NCBI GenBank assembly: GCA_017965125.1
Contig: JAGCQO010000090.1
Coordinates: 1-14,734, forward strand
From: Paludibacteraceae bacterium
Lineage (GTDB): Bacteria; Bacteroidota; Bacteroidia; Bacteroidales; Paludibacteraceae
Length of the DNA stretch: 14,734 nt
Direction of reading: 5' to 3'
Translations under genes and position numbers: made by a program
Shown: positions 1 to 6,960 of the stretch, piece by piece
Layout of the letters: every line of letters starts with the position of its first letter
How positions within the stretch are numbered: the stretch's first letter is position 1
The notes under the pieces: model-generated
Databases searched by the model: none
Told to the model about the DNA's origin: nothing
The model's input: only the letters and a program-made list of their open reading frames with translations

Positions 1-634
1 CTCTTGCCTTCCATTCGTTCACTATCACGCTGCCTTCGATGAACGTTCCGTTGCGTGTAGTGTCATAGACAGCGCCCACAGGCTTGTCCTTTCTCACGTT
101 TCTCCACTCGCCTTTCCATCTTTGTGGATTGAAATATGGGTTTATGTCAATCGCCAGACCGTTGGCGTGGAACGAGTAGTTCATGTCTCTGTAGCAGAAG
201 CTGTAAGTGTTGTTATCCTCCATGGACTTGTTGTCGTCCCAGTCGTATTTCACGATAGGAATAACCTTCTCCACCACGAATTTCTCTCTGAGCATTATCT
301 CGAACATCTCCTTGACGTCCTGCTCTATCTCCTTGTTAGAGAGCACCTGGCCCTGGTGGAGTTTTCCGTCGGTCGAGATGTATTTCACCTCGTAAAGCGA
401 CAGGTTGTCAATCAGTGTCTGTGGAGCCCTGCTGCCTTCGAGAGCCTCGTCAAATGTGTAGTTGCAATCGATTATGACTTCTTCCGGCTGTTCGGCGGCC
501 TCTTCCGAAGGTGCTTGCTCCGTTGTCTCAGCCACAGCTTCGTCGTTTCCGCTTTCGATGTTTCCCCAAACAGCAAGTCCGGCACCCAAAAGCGCCATGA
601 CAAGGACTTCAATTATAATCGTTTTCTTTTTCAT
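1..634 (-). CDS. M15-family (VanY-like) peptidoglycan peptidase, 3' end outside window
   Basis: The start is an ATG at 634 and 211 residues are visible before the gene leaves the window at position 1. Residues 1-24 are a basic then hydrophobic stretch, a signal peptide or membrane anchor that would place the enzyme in the periplasm. Residues 30-52 are a Glu/Ala-rich linker. The diagnostic block is YSFHANGLAIDINPYFNP at 153-170, which fits the M15 motif SxHxxGxAxD with zinc ligands H156 and D163. The third ligand, a His after a Gly/Trp-rich stretch, should lie just beyond the window, so completeness cannot be judged. Family members cleave D-Ala-D-Ala or L-Ala-D-Glu bonds in cell-wall peptides; which bond is cut here is not visible. 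The gene follows the DUF4491 gene by 27 bp and is probably cotranscribed with it. Confidence 0.85.
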   Translation of the reverse strand, partial: MKKKTIIIEVLVMALLGAGLAVWGNIESGNDEAVAETTEQAPSEEAAEQPEEVIIDCNYTFDEALEGSRAPQTLIDNLSLYEVKYISTDGKLHQGQVLSNKEIEQDVKEMFEIMLREKFVVEKVIPIVKYDWDDNKSMEDNNTYSFCYRDMNYSFHANGLAIDINPYFNPQRWKGEWRNVRKDKPVGAVYDTTRNGTFIEGSVIVNEWKAR

Positions 635-661
635 TGACAGTCTATTTTATTTATGTAGTTA

Positions 662-973
662 CTACTTCTTTATATTGTATTCGTCTTTTCTCTTAGGATT
701 CATCGGAAACCAGCCTCGCTCCACTCTCTTCTTCTGCTCGAAAATCTCCAGAATGCTCCAGTACAACGAGAATGCGAGCGCCGCGAAAATTGTGGAAACA
801 ATAAAGTTCTCTATCAGCAAGGAAGCCACCACTGCAGCCGTTCCGACTATGGCAAATACTGGCCAACACTTAGTTCCGTAATAATATTCCGCTTTTATGA
901 CTACAGGATGAAAAATTCCAATCATCAAAATCAACGACACTCCCACGGCCAATCCCGAAAAGTTCAAATCCAT
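662..973 (-). CDS. DUF4491 family small membrane protein
   Basis: This is a complete 103-residue protein. It matches what I recall of the DUF4491 family in length and conserved features: a first membrane segment (about 5-22), the motif HPVVIKAEYYYGTKCW at 22-37, two further hydrophobic segments (about 38-72), and a basic tail with EQKKRVERGWFPMNPKR. The pattern suggests an inner-membrane protein with a cytoplasmic C-terminus. The family is small, found mainly in Bacteroidetes and Firmicutes, and has no established function. It is the first gene of a probable two-gene unit with the M15 peptidase, 27 bp downstream. The ATG at 973 is preceded by an AT-rich stretch without a Shine-Dalgarno sequence, as is usual for Bacteroidetes. 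A good promoter candidate lies about 40 bp upstream. Confidence 0.85.
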   Translation of the reverse strand: MDLNFSGLAVGVSLILMIGIFHPVVIKAEYYYGTKCWPVFAIVGTAAVVASLLIENFIVSTIFAALAFSLYWSILEIFEQKKRVERGWFPMNPKRKDEYNIKK

Positions 974-1009
974 AAATTTTAATTGTGTATGCTTGTTTGA
1001 TTAAAAACA

Positions 1010-1041
1010 CAAATATAGAAAAATATTGAGAACTTAGTAAA
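1010..1041 (-). promoter_or_regulatory. Candidate Bacteroidetes promoter for the DUF4491-M15 unit
   Basis: On the minus strand the octamer TATATTTG (1017 to 1010) fits the Bacteroidetes -7 consensus TAnnTTTG exactly. Upstream by 20 bp is TTTA (1041 to 1038), three of four bases matching the -33 TTTG. Transcription would start near 1003, giving a leader of about 30 nt before the ATG at 973. It is a sequence-pattern call only. Confidence 0.5.
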
Positions 1042-1062
1042 TATACATCTATTAAAATGCGC

Positions 1063-1088
1063 TTTTGCCGTCGGTTGACAAGGCAAAA
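1063..1088. repeat. Bulged hairpin in the divergent intergenic region
   Basis: Arms TTTTGCC (1063-1069) and GGCAAAA (1082-1088) are perfectly complementary. Inside them GTC (1070-1072) pairs with GAC (1077-1079) around a GGTT loop, leaving a two-base bulge (1080-1081), so 10 bp can form. It lies between the promoters of the divergent DUF4491 and hppA genes and has no T-tract, so it is not an obvious terminator. The rest of the 348-bp region (974-1321) holds the two candidate promoters and the hppA leader. I see no gene in it. Confidence 0.35.
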
Positions 1089-1219
1089 TCCTGCTTCCGT
1101 CAAATCATATTCAGACACTGTTTGATTTTTATCTCGGAATTATTTGAGAGACGCTTTTGAAAGCTCCTTCCCAATAGTTATTTTTTTTGTTTTTTTATGT
1201 CATTCATAATTTGCGTTTA

Positions 1220-1251
1220 TTTGGCATTGTGAAAGTAATTCGTTTATTTTG
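1220..1251 (+). promoter_or_regulatory. Candidate hppA promoter
   Basis: TTTG at 1220-1223 is followed after 21 bp by TATTTTG at 1245-1251, one base short of the Bacteroidetes -7 consensus TAnnTTTG. The predicted start is near 1257-1260, giving a leader of about 62-65 nt. The leader would begin almost at the first arm of the alternative pairing described separately. Confidence 0.45.
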
Positions 1252-1260
1252 CGTGCGCAA

Positions 1261-1351
1261 TAAAAGGACCGTCTGGTCCTGCGTTTTACTAACTTAATTT
1301 ATTTAATAACAAATTCAAAAAATGGATTGTATCGTTTATTTGGTCCTTTTA
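1261..1351 (+). promoter_or_regulatory. hppA leader with mutually exclusive pairings
   Basis: Arm A, TAAAAGGACC (1261-1270), can form a local hairpin through AGGACC with GGTCCT (1275-1280) across a four-base loop. The same arm is perfectly complementary over 10 bp to GGTCCTTTTA at 1342-1351, which is codons 7-10 of hppA. The long-range pairing would enclose the start codon at 1322 in a loop of about 70 nt. The two foldings exclude each other. A role in translation or mRNA stability control is inference; only the complementarity is seen. Confidence 0.4.
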
Positions 1352-3505
1352 GCCTCTGTAGTGGCTTTAGGATTCGCCTTCTTCTTCTTTAAGCAGATGA
1401 TGAAGGAAAGTGAGGGTACCGAGACTATGGCAGACATAGCACTCAGTGTCCGTAAAGGAGCGATGGCCTATTTGAAGCAGCAGTACAAGATTGTGCTGAT
1501 TGTGTTTGTTGTTCTTGCAGTGATCTTCGCTATCATGGCGTACTTCGGACTGCAGAACAGCTGGGTACCATTCGCATTCCTGACTGGAGGTTTCTTCTCT
1601 GGTCTTGCAGGTTTCTTCGGCATGAAGACTGCGACTTACGCTTCTGCACGTACTGCAAACGCAGCGCAGAATTCGCTTAACAGCGGATTGAAAGTAGCGT
1701 TCCGCTCAGGAGCAGTTATGGGTCTTACAGTTGTAGGTCTTGCTCTGCTCGACGTATCTGTTTGGTTCCTTATCTTGAACCACTTCATTGATGCAGATGG
1801 CGGTCAGAAACTGATTATCATCACAACCACAATGCTGACATTCGGTATGGGTGCATCTACTCAGGCGCTCTTCGCACGTGTCGGCGGTGGTATCTATACT
1901 AAGGCTGCCGACGTAGGTGCTGACCTTGTTGGTAAGACTGAGGCTGGCATCCCTGAGGACGACCCTCGTAACCCTGCTACAATCGCCGACAACGTTGGTG
2001 ACAACGTAGGTGACGTGGCTGGTATGGGTGCTGACCTTTACGAGTCATACGCTGGTTCTATCCTTTCTACTGCCGCTCTCGGTGCTGCTGCTTACGCAAA
2101 CTGCGCTGAAGGTCAGTTGAAGGCTGTTCTCGCTCCTATGCTCATCGCTGCCGTTGGCGTTATCCTTTCGCTCATCGGTATCTTCTTGGTTCGCACTAAG
2201 GAGGACGCTGGCATGAAGCAGCTTCTCGGCGCTCTCGGTCGCGGTACTAACACTGCTGCCGTTCTCAACGCCATAGCTACATTCGGAATTCTTTATGCTC
2301 TCGGACTTAACAACTGGCTGGGAATTTCATTCTCTGTTGTTGTTGGTCTTGCTGCCGGTGTTATCATCGGTCAGGCTACAGAGTACTACACTTCTCAGAG
2401 CTACGCTCATACTAAGAAGGTAGCAGAGAGCTCAGAGACAGGCCCTGCGACTGTTATCATCTCTGGTATCGGTCTCGGTATGCTTTCTACAGCTATCCCT
2501 GTTATCACTATCGGCGTGGCTATCATCCTTTCATTCCTTTGCGCTAACGGATTCGAGCCTGAAATGACTGCTGAGTCTATCTCAAAGGGACTTTACGGAA
2601 TCGGTATCGCTGCCGTAGGTATGCTTTCAACACTCGGTATCACACTTGCTACTGACGCTTACGGCCCTATCGCCGACAACGCTGGTGGTAACGCTGAGAT
2701 GAGCGGTCTCGACCCTGAGGTTCGCCGTCGTACCGATGCGCTCGACGCTCTTGGCAACACAACTGCTGCCACTGGTAAGGGATTCGCTATCGGTTCTGCA
2801 GCTCTTACAGCTCTTGCCATCCTCGCTTCTTACGTTGAGGAAATCAAGATCGCTCTCGTGAGAGTTGGCGAAGCATTGCCTAATGGTGTTGACGCTACTA
2901 AGGCTTCTTTGGTTGACTTCATGGACGCATACAACGTTCACCTCATGAACCCAGTTGTTCTCGTAGGTGTGTTCGTAGGTGCGATGATGGCATTCCTCTT
3001 CTGCGGTCTTACAATGAACGCAGTTGGCCGTGCTGCTCAGCAGATGGTTAACGAGGTTCGTCGTCAGTTCAAGGCTATCCCTGGAATCCTCGAGGGAACT
3101 CAGAAGCCTGACTACGCTCGTTGCGTTGAGATTTCTACTAAGGGCGCACAGAAGGAGATGATTCTCCCTTCTATCCTCGCCATCCTTATTCCTATCATCG
3201 TAGGAGTTGTTCTTGGTGTTCCTGGTGTTCTCGGTCTCTTGATCGGCGGACTTGGCGCAGGCTTCGTTCTGGCTATCTTCATGGCTAACGCAGGTGGCGC
3301 ATGGGACAACGCTAAGAAGTACGTTGAGGAAGGCAACTTCGGTGGCAAGGGTTCAGAGAACCACAAGGCTACTGTCGTTGGCGACACTGTAGGTGACCCA
3401 TTCAAGGATACTTCAGGCCCATCACTTAACATCCTTATTAAGCTGATGTCTATGGTATCTATCGTAATGGCTGGTCTTACAGCTTCATTCAGCTTGCTGG
3501 GATAA
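1322..3505 (+). CDS. hppA: Membrane-bound ion-pumping pyrophosphatase, K+-dependent, probably Na+-translocating
   Basis: The 727-residue protein has the usual family length and about 16 hydrophobic segments. It hydrolyses cytoplasmic pyrophosphate and drives cation export across the inner membrane. Visible signatures are DVGADLVGK (197-205), the Asp-rich PPi/Mg site ADNVGDNVGDVAGMGADL (222-239), and a second acidic site near the C-terminus (VVGDTVGDPFKDTSGPS). GNTTAATGKG at 478-487 carries Ala482 and Gly485, the pattern of K+-dependent enzymes; K+-independent ones have Lys and Thr there. Glu241 in DLYESY sits where Na+-pumping members carry the gate glutamate. Related Bacteroides enzymes pump Na+ and also H+, so dual specificity is possible. 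The ATG at 1322 follows an A-rich stretch without Shine-Dalgarno. Codons in the middle and 3' parts strongly favour GCT, GTT, ATC and CTC, suggesting high expression. A strong terminator follows, so the gene is probably monocistronic. Confidence 0.97.
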   Translation: MDCIVYLVLLASVVALGFAFFFFKQMMKESEGTETMADIALSVRKGAMAYLKQQYKIVLIVFVVLAVIFAIMAYFGLQNSWVPFAFLTGGFFSGLAGFFGMKTATYASARTANAAQNSLNSGLKVAFRSGAVMGLTVVGLALLDVSVWFLILNHFIDADGGQKLIIITTTMLTFGMGASTQALFARVGGGIYTKAADVGADLVGKTEAGIPEDDPRNPATIADNVGDNVGDVAGMGADLYESYAGSILSTAALGAAAYANCAEGQLKAVLAPMLIAAVGVILSLIGIFLVRTKEDAGMKQLLGALGRGTNTAAVLNAIATFGILYALGLNNWLGISFSVVVGLAAGVIIGQATEYYTSQSYAHTKKVAESSETGPATVIISGIGLGMLSTAIPVITIGVAIILSFLCANGFEPEMTAESISKGLYGIGIAAVGMLSTLGITLATDAYGPIADNAGGNAEMSGLDPEVRRRTDALDALGNTTAATGKGFAIGSAALTALAILASYVEEIKIALVRVGEALPNGVDATKASLVDFMDAYNVHLMNPVVLVGVFVGAMMAFLFCGLTMNAVGRAAQQMVNEVRRQFKAIPGILEGTQKPDYARCVEISTKGAQKEMILPSILAILIPIIVGVVLGVPGVLGLLIGGLGAGFVLAIFMANAGGAWDNAKKYVEEGNFGGKGSENHKATVVGDTVGDPFKDTSGPSLNILIKLMSMVSIVMAGLTASFSLLG

Positions 3506-3527
3506 TAAATTCCGAAATATCATAACG

Positions 3528-3562
3528 AAGGCTTGCGATTTTTTTTCGCAAGCCTTTTTTTT
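3528..3562 (+). terminator. Rho-independent terminator of hppA
   Basis: A perfect 10-bp stem, AAGGCTTGCG (3528-3537) with CGCAAGCCTT (3547-3556), encloses a T-rich 9-base loop. It runs into an unbroken T-tract to 3562. It lies 22 bp after the hppA stop codon. Confidence 0.92.
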
Positions 3563-3726
3563 ATTCACGCTCACCCATTATGTTTGCTGCATGAACAAGA
3601 AAGAAAACATCCATATCGGCTTTCGGCGCTATTCATAGCCATCGACAAAACATTTTCACAAAGCGAACTATTTCGTGCAAACACAATCATTTTATTATAT
3701 TTTTCTCCATAAAGCGGCATTTTTAC

Positions 3727-3759
3727 TTTGTAGTTATGGCATAATAATTATTTTTGCCA
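3727..3759 (+). promoter_or_regulatory. Response-regulator promoter with overlapping dyad
   Basis: TTTG (3727-3730), an 18-bp spacer and TATTTTTG (3749-3756) match the Bacteroidetes promoter consensus at both boxes. Transcription would start about 3763, giving a leader of about 27 nt. An imperfect dyad, TGGCA-N13-TGCCA (3737-3759, centre 3748), covers the -7 box, with some further A/T pairs inside. Its size fits a dimeric LuxR-type regulator site, so autoregulation is possible but inferred. Confidence 0.5.
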
Positions 3760-3789
3760 CATATTTACTGCATTACAAACAACGCATAT

Positions 3790-4434
3790 ATGGCACACTT
3801 CATAATAGCAGACAATCAGGACATAACAAGGCTCGGAATCGAGTTCATACTGCAGCGAAACGCAGAGAACACCATCGACACAGCCTTCAGCAAATCGGAG
3901 ATAATCGCATTGCTGAAATCCGACCCCGAATCTGTCGTCATAATGGACTACACAAACCTCAACTTCACTTCAACCGACGAACTTGTGATTCTAAAAGAGA
4001 AATTCAGCGACGCTCATTTCCTGATTTTCTCGGAAGACCTTTCGCTGGACTTCATCCACAAGATTTCGTCGTACAACTCTTTCTGCCTCGTGCTGAAAGG
4101 CGACAACGAAGCCGAGATCAAATGGGCGATTGACTCCGCCGTGAAAGGCTCGCACTTCATCTGCAACGAGATAACCAACCGCTTGATAAACGAGAAGAAA
4201 AACGAGCTCGCAAGCACCGCAACACAGCTCACAAAGTCGGAAATAGTCATACTGAAGGAAATAGCCACAGGAAAGACCACAAAGGAAATTGCGGCCGAGA
4301 AATGCCTGTCGTTCCACACAGTGAACACGCACCGCAAGAACATCTTCCGCAAACTGGACGTGAACAACGTGCACGAGGCCATAAGGGTGGCGATACGTTC
4401 CGGACTTGTGGACATCGCAGAATACTACATCTAA
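3790..4434 (+). CDS. Orphan NarL/LuxR-family response regulator
   Basis: The 214-residue protein has an N-terminal receiver domain (about 1-120) and a C-terminal LuxR-type helix-turn-helix (about 147-209). The latter includes LTKSEIVILKEIATG and the recognition region SFHTVNTHRKNIFRKL. In the receiver, Asp53 in VVIMDYTN is the expected phosphorylation site, Ser81 stands at the Thr/Ser switch and Lys103 in LVLKGD matches the conserved lysine. The usual acidic pair is reduced to Asp8-Asn9 (ADNQD), which may weaken Mg binding and phosphorylation. The ATG at 3790 is chosen because the receiver begins there (MAHFIIADN). A start at 3754 would lie within the candidate -7 box. No histidine kinase lies nearby, so partner and target genes are unknown. 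Transcription ends at a hairpin 32 bp downstream. Confidence 0.88.
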   Translation: MAHFIIADNQDITRLGIEFILQRNAENTIDTAFSKSEIIALLKSDPESVVIMDYTNLNFTSTDELVILKEKFSDAHFLIFSEDLSLDFIHKISSYNSFCLVLKGDNEAEIKWAIDSAVKGSHFICNEITNRLINEKKNELASTATQLTKSEIVILKEIATGKTTKEIAAEKCLSFHTVNTHRKNIFRKLDVNNVHEAIRVAIRSGLVDIAEYYI

Positions 4435-4466
4435 AGCCCACGGAGAGCGCAACATACCAAAACGAA

Positions 4467-4495
4467 AATAGAGAGCCGCAAAGCTCTCTATTTTT
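4467..4495. terminator. Bidirectional terminator between the response regulator and metA
   Basis: The perfect 10-bp stem AATAGAGAGC (4467-4476) / GCTCTCTATT (4483-4492) has a 6-base loop. On the plus strand it continues into T's; on the minus strand it continues as TTTTCGTTTT. It therefore can serve both convergent genes, the response regulator ending at 4434 and metA ending at 4522. Confidence 0.85.
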
Positions 4496-4521
4496 ATTTC
4501 CGCATCCATCGGGAACGCTTA

Positions 4522-5439
4522 TTACATGATTTCTCTAATGTCGTAAGGCGTCTCCTGATAAATGTAGTAGTTCAACCAGTTGGAATACAAAAGATTAGCA
4601 TGCGAACGCCATCTGACCACAGGTTTCTGCGTATAATCGTCGTTCGGATAATAATTCTTCGGAATATCAATAGGCAGATCCTTGAGAAGGTCGCGCTTGT
4701 ACTCTTTGTCCAACGTGTCCGGAGCGTACTCGATATGACCCGTTATGAAGACTTCCTTTCCGTTTCTCGCTATCAGAATTGAAGGACCGGCCTCCTCGCT
4801 TGACGCCACGATTTGCAGCCCTGGAACCTTCTTCACGTCCTCCTCCTTTATCTCCGTATGGCGGCTGTGAGGCATGAAGAACACATCGTCGAAGCCTCTG
4901 AACAACGGATTCAGCGGGTCCAGAGTCTTATGCTCGAAGACTCCGAAGCGTTTCTTCGGAAGCTGGTACTTAGGCACACCGTAGTAATAATACATAGCAG
5001 CCTGAGCAGCCCAGCAGATGAAAATCGTGGACGTAACATTCTCCTTCGCCCAGTCCATAACCTCGGTCAGCTCCTCCCAGTAATTAACGTCCTCAAACTT
5101 AAGCTGTTCCACAGGGGCGCCGGTGATTATGAGTCCGTCGTACTTGCGTTTTCTTATTTCCGAGAAGTCCACATAGAACTCTCTCATGTGCTCCTGGGAA
5201 GTGTTCTTCGAGATATGGCTTCCGAGCTTCATGAATTCAAGCTCAATCTGAAGCGGAGTGTTGGAAAGCAGTCTTACAACGTCAGTTTCTGTTGCTATTT
5301 TCAGAGGCATGAGGTTAAGACACACGATCTTCATCGGGCGGATGTCTTGCGAATCCGCTCTTGTCTTGTCAATCACGAAGATATTCTCTTTCTTCAGAAT
5401 ATCAATAGCAGGTAATGTGTCAGCAATGTTTAATGGCAT
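4522..5439 (-). CDS. metA: Homoserine O-acetyltransferase, MetA type
   Basis: The 305-residue enzyme belongs to the MetA (homoserine transacylase) family and activates homoserine for methionine synthesis in the cytoplasm. Counting from the ATG, the catalytic residues fall at the standard family positions: Cys142 in FICWAAQAAM, and His235 and Glu237 in ITGHIEY. Position 111, in GAPVEQLKFEDVNYW, is glutamate. This is known in the family to favour acetyl-CoA, whereas glycine (as in E. coli) favours succinyl-CoA. I therefore read it as an acetyltransferase, although automated pipelines often label such genes succinyltransferase. The preceding metY gene ends 46 bp upstream on the same strand and encodes the enzyme that uses O-acetylhomoserine, which supports both the call and an operon. 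A strong Shine-Dalgarno sequence precedes the start. Confidence 0.95.
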   Translation of the reverse strand: MPLNIADTLPAIDILKKENIFVIDKTRADSQDIRPMKIVCLNLMPLKIATETDVVRLLSNTPLQIELEFMKLGSHISKNTSQEHMREFYVDFSEIRKRKYDGLIITGAPVEQLKFEDVNYWEELTEVMDWAKENVTSTIFICWAAQAAMYYYYGVPKYQLPKKRFGVFEHKTLDPLNPLFRGFDDVFFMPHSRHTEIKEEDVKKVPGLQIVASSEEAGPSILIARNGKEVFITGHIEYAPDTLDKEYKRDLLKDLPIDIPKNYYPNDDYTQKPVVRWRSHANLLYSNWLNYYIYQETPYDIREIM

Positions 5440-5444
5440 ATTCC

Positions 5445-5450
5445 CCTCCT
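5445..5450 (-). promoter_or_regulatory. Canonical Shine-Dalgarno site of metA
   Basis: On the minus strand AGGAGG (5450 to 5445) precedes the metA ATG at 5439 by 5 bases. Bacteroidetes genes rarely have such a site and the other genes in this window start after AT-rich sequence, so this one stands out. It fixes the start choice. Confidence 0.7.
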
Positions 5451-5485
5451 CTCTTTAAATAGTCAAACAATCATCTATTTCATAT

Positions 5486-6772
5486 TTAAAGCGCCTTGAA
5501 TCCTTGCTCCAAATCATTTATAATATCCTCAACATCCTCTATACCAACTGAGTATCTTATCAAGTCAGGACGAACGCCAGCTGCGATGAGCTGCTCGTCG
5601 GTGAGCTGTCTGTGGGTATGGCTCGCAGGATGCAAAACGCATGTTCTCGCGTCGGCAACGTGTGTCACAATACATGTAAGGTTCAGGCTGTCCATGAACT
5701 TGATTGACCTTTCACGGCCGCCCTTTATGCCGAATGTCACGACACCACAGCTTCTGCCGTCAGTGAACTGCTTCTGAGCCAACTCGTAGTATGGACTTGA
5801 CTTCAGGCCTGCGTAGTTGACCCAAGCGACTTCCGGATTCTCCTCCAGGTACTGAGCGACAGTCAGAGCGTTGTCGCAGTGACGTGGCACTCTCAAGTGC
5901 AGAGTCTCGAGTCCGAGGTTCAGCAGGAATGCGTTCTGTGGCGACTGTATCGAGCCAAGGTCTCTCATCAGCTGTGCGGTTGCCTTAGTTATGTAAGCGC
6001 CCTTGCCGAAAGCCTTGCTATAAGCGAGACCGTGGTAGCTTGGGTCTGGCTGGGTCAAGCCAGGGAACTTGTCCGCATGAGCGTCCCAGTCGAAGTTTCC
6101 GCTGTCCACGATCACACCGCCCACTGCTGTCGCATGACCGTCCATGTACTTAGTTGTCGAGTGGATGACGATGTCGGCACCGAACTCGAAAGGACGGCAG
6201 TTTATAGGTGTCGGGAATGTATTGTCAATAATCAAAGGAACGCCGTGACTGTGGGCAAGACGAGCGAACTTCTCGATGTCCAGCACGTTGAGGACCGGAT
6301 TAGCGATAGTCTCGCCGAAGACAGCCTTTGTGTTAGGACGGAAAGCCTTGCTTATCTCCTCCTCGCTTGCGTCTGGGTCAACGAATGTCACCTCGATGCC
6401 GAGCTTCTTCATTGTCACAGCGAAAAGGTTGTATGTTCCGCCGTAGATAGTGGAAGAAGAGATGAAGTGGTCGCCTGCCTCGCAAACGTTGAATATAGAG
6501 TAGAAAGAAGCGGCCTGTCCGGAAGAAGTGAGCATTGCAGCCACACCACCCTCAAGCGCAGCTATCTTGCTTGCGACAGCGTCGTTTGTCGGGTTCTGCA
6601 GACGGGTGTAGAAATATCCGCTTATCTTCAAGTCGAACAGGTCAGCCATCTGCTGAGTGTTGTCGTACTTGAATGTCGTGCTTTGGTAAACCGGCAAAAC
6701 ACGAGGCTCGCCCGTCTTCGGCTTCCAGCCTTCCTGAACACAGAGTGTTCCTAACTTTCTTTTGTTTGTCAT
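5486..6772 (-). CDS. metY: O-acetylhomoserine sulfhydrylase (PLP enzyme)
   Basis: The 428-residue protein is the full length of the O-acetylhomoserine aminocarboxypropyltransferase branch of the Cys/Met-metabolism PLP family. It condenses O-acetylhomoserine with sulfide to give homocysteine and acetate, bypassing cystathionine. Visible features are LPVYQSTTF (26-34), YTRLQNPTND (55-64) for phosphate and PLP contacts, LTSSGQAA (81-88) in the cofactor pocket, Asp183 in IIDNTF and the PLP-binding Lys208 in IHSTTKYMDGHATAVGG. The C-terminal region includes LHPASHTHRQL and IRYSVGIED, typical of the family. It is the first gene of a metY-metA unit and its upstream region is shared with the divergent Lrp-type regulator at 7013. 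Cystathionine gamma-lyase or synthase are less likely because of the length and the adjacent acetyl-type metA. Confidence 0.95.
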   Translation of the reverse strand: MTNKRKLGTLCVQEGWKPKTGEPRVLPVYQSTTFKYDNTQQMADLFDLKISGYFYTRLQNPTNDAVASKIAALEGGVAAMLTSSGQAASFYSIFNVCEAGDHFISSSTIYGGTYNLFAVTMKKLGIEVTFVDPDASEEEISKAFRPNTKAVFGETIANPVLNVLDIEKFARLAHSHGVPLIIDNTFPTPINCRPFEFGADIVIHSTTKYMDGHATAVGGVIVDSGNFDWDAHADKFPGLTQPDPSYHGLAYSKAFGKGAYITKATAQLMRDLGSIQSPQNAFLLNLGLETLHLRVPRHCDNALTVAQYLEENPEVAWVNYAGLKSSPYYELAQKQFTDGRSCGVVTFGIKGGRERSIKFMDSLNLTCIVTHVADARTCVLHPASHTHRQLTDEQLIAAGVRPDLIRYSVGIEDVEDIINDLEQGFKAL

Positions 6773-6827
6773 CTTGATTTTAAGTTATATGAATTAGTGT
6801 ATTTACAAGGTATGTTAAATCGTTCCG

Positions 6828-6835
6828 CAAAGTTA
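6828..6835 (-). promoter_or_regulatory. Candidate -7 element of the metY-metA operon
   Basis: On the minus strand TAACTTTG (6835 to 6828) fits TAnnTTTG exactly, placing the start near 6821 and a leader of about 48 nt before the metY ATG at 6772. I see no matching TTTG about 20 bp further upstream, so the call is tentative. A leader this short leaves no room for a SAM-I riboswitch. Confidence 0.4.
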
Positions 6836-6922
6836 GTTATTTTGTTATGTTCTTCTGCCTATAATATCATTTTTTCCATAGTTTTCTTTTTTGTTTTAGA
6901 ATAAAAAACTAAAATTGCATTC

Positions 6923-6960
6923 CGAACAGGAAGAAAAGACCTAAACGGTTTTCCTATTCG
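6923..6960. promoter_or_regulatory. Dyad between metY and lrp, candidate Lrp operator
   Basis: CGAACAGGAA (6923-6932) and TTCCTATTCG (6951-6960) are inverted copies matching at 9 of 10 positions, separated by 18 bp and centred near 6941-6942. The dyad lies 53 bp before the lrp start in a divergent promoter region. Lrp/AsnC proteins commonly bind such sites next to their own gene. Binding here is inferred. A hairpin in the lrp leader is the alternative reading. Confidence 0.4.

Noticed and set aside
122..637. Plus-strand frame of 171 codons at the left end
   Set aside because: It is antisense to the M15 peptidase, whose SFHANGLAID motif settles the coding strand.
870..1118. Short minus-strand frame overlapping the DUF4491 start and its promoter
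   Set aside because: It covers the candidate promoter and start of DUF4491 and has no family features.
5879..6754. A 291-codon open frame antisense to metY
   Set aside because: Low-quality composition and complete overlap with a well-supported enzyme gene.
6773..6860. Possible SAM riboswitch before metY
   Set aside because: No typical core or extended multi-stem structure is seen, and the predicted leader is only about 48 nt.
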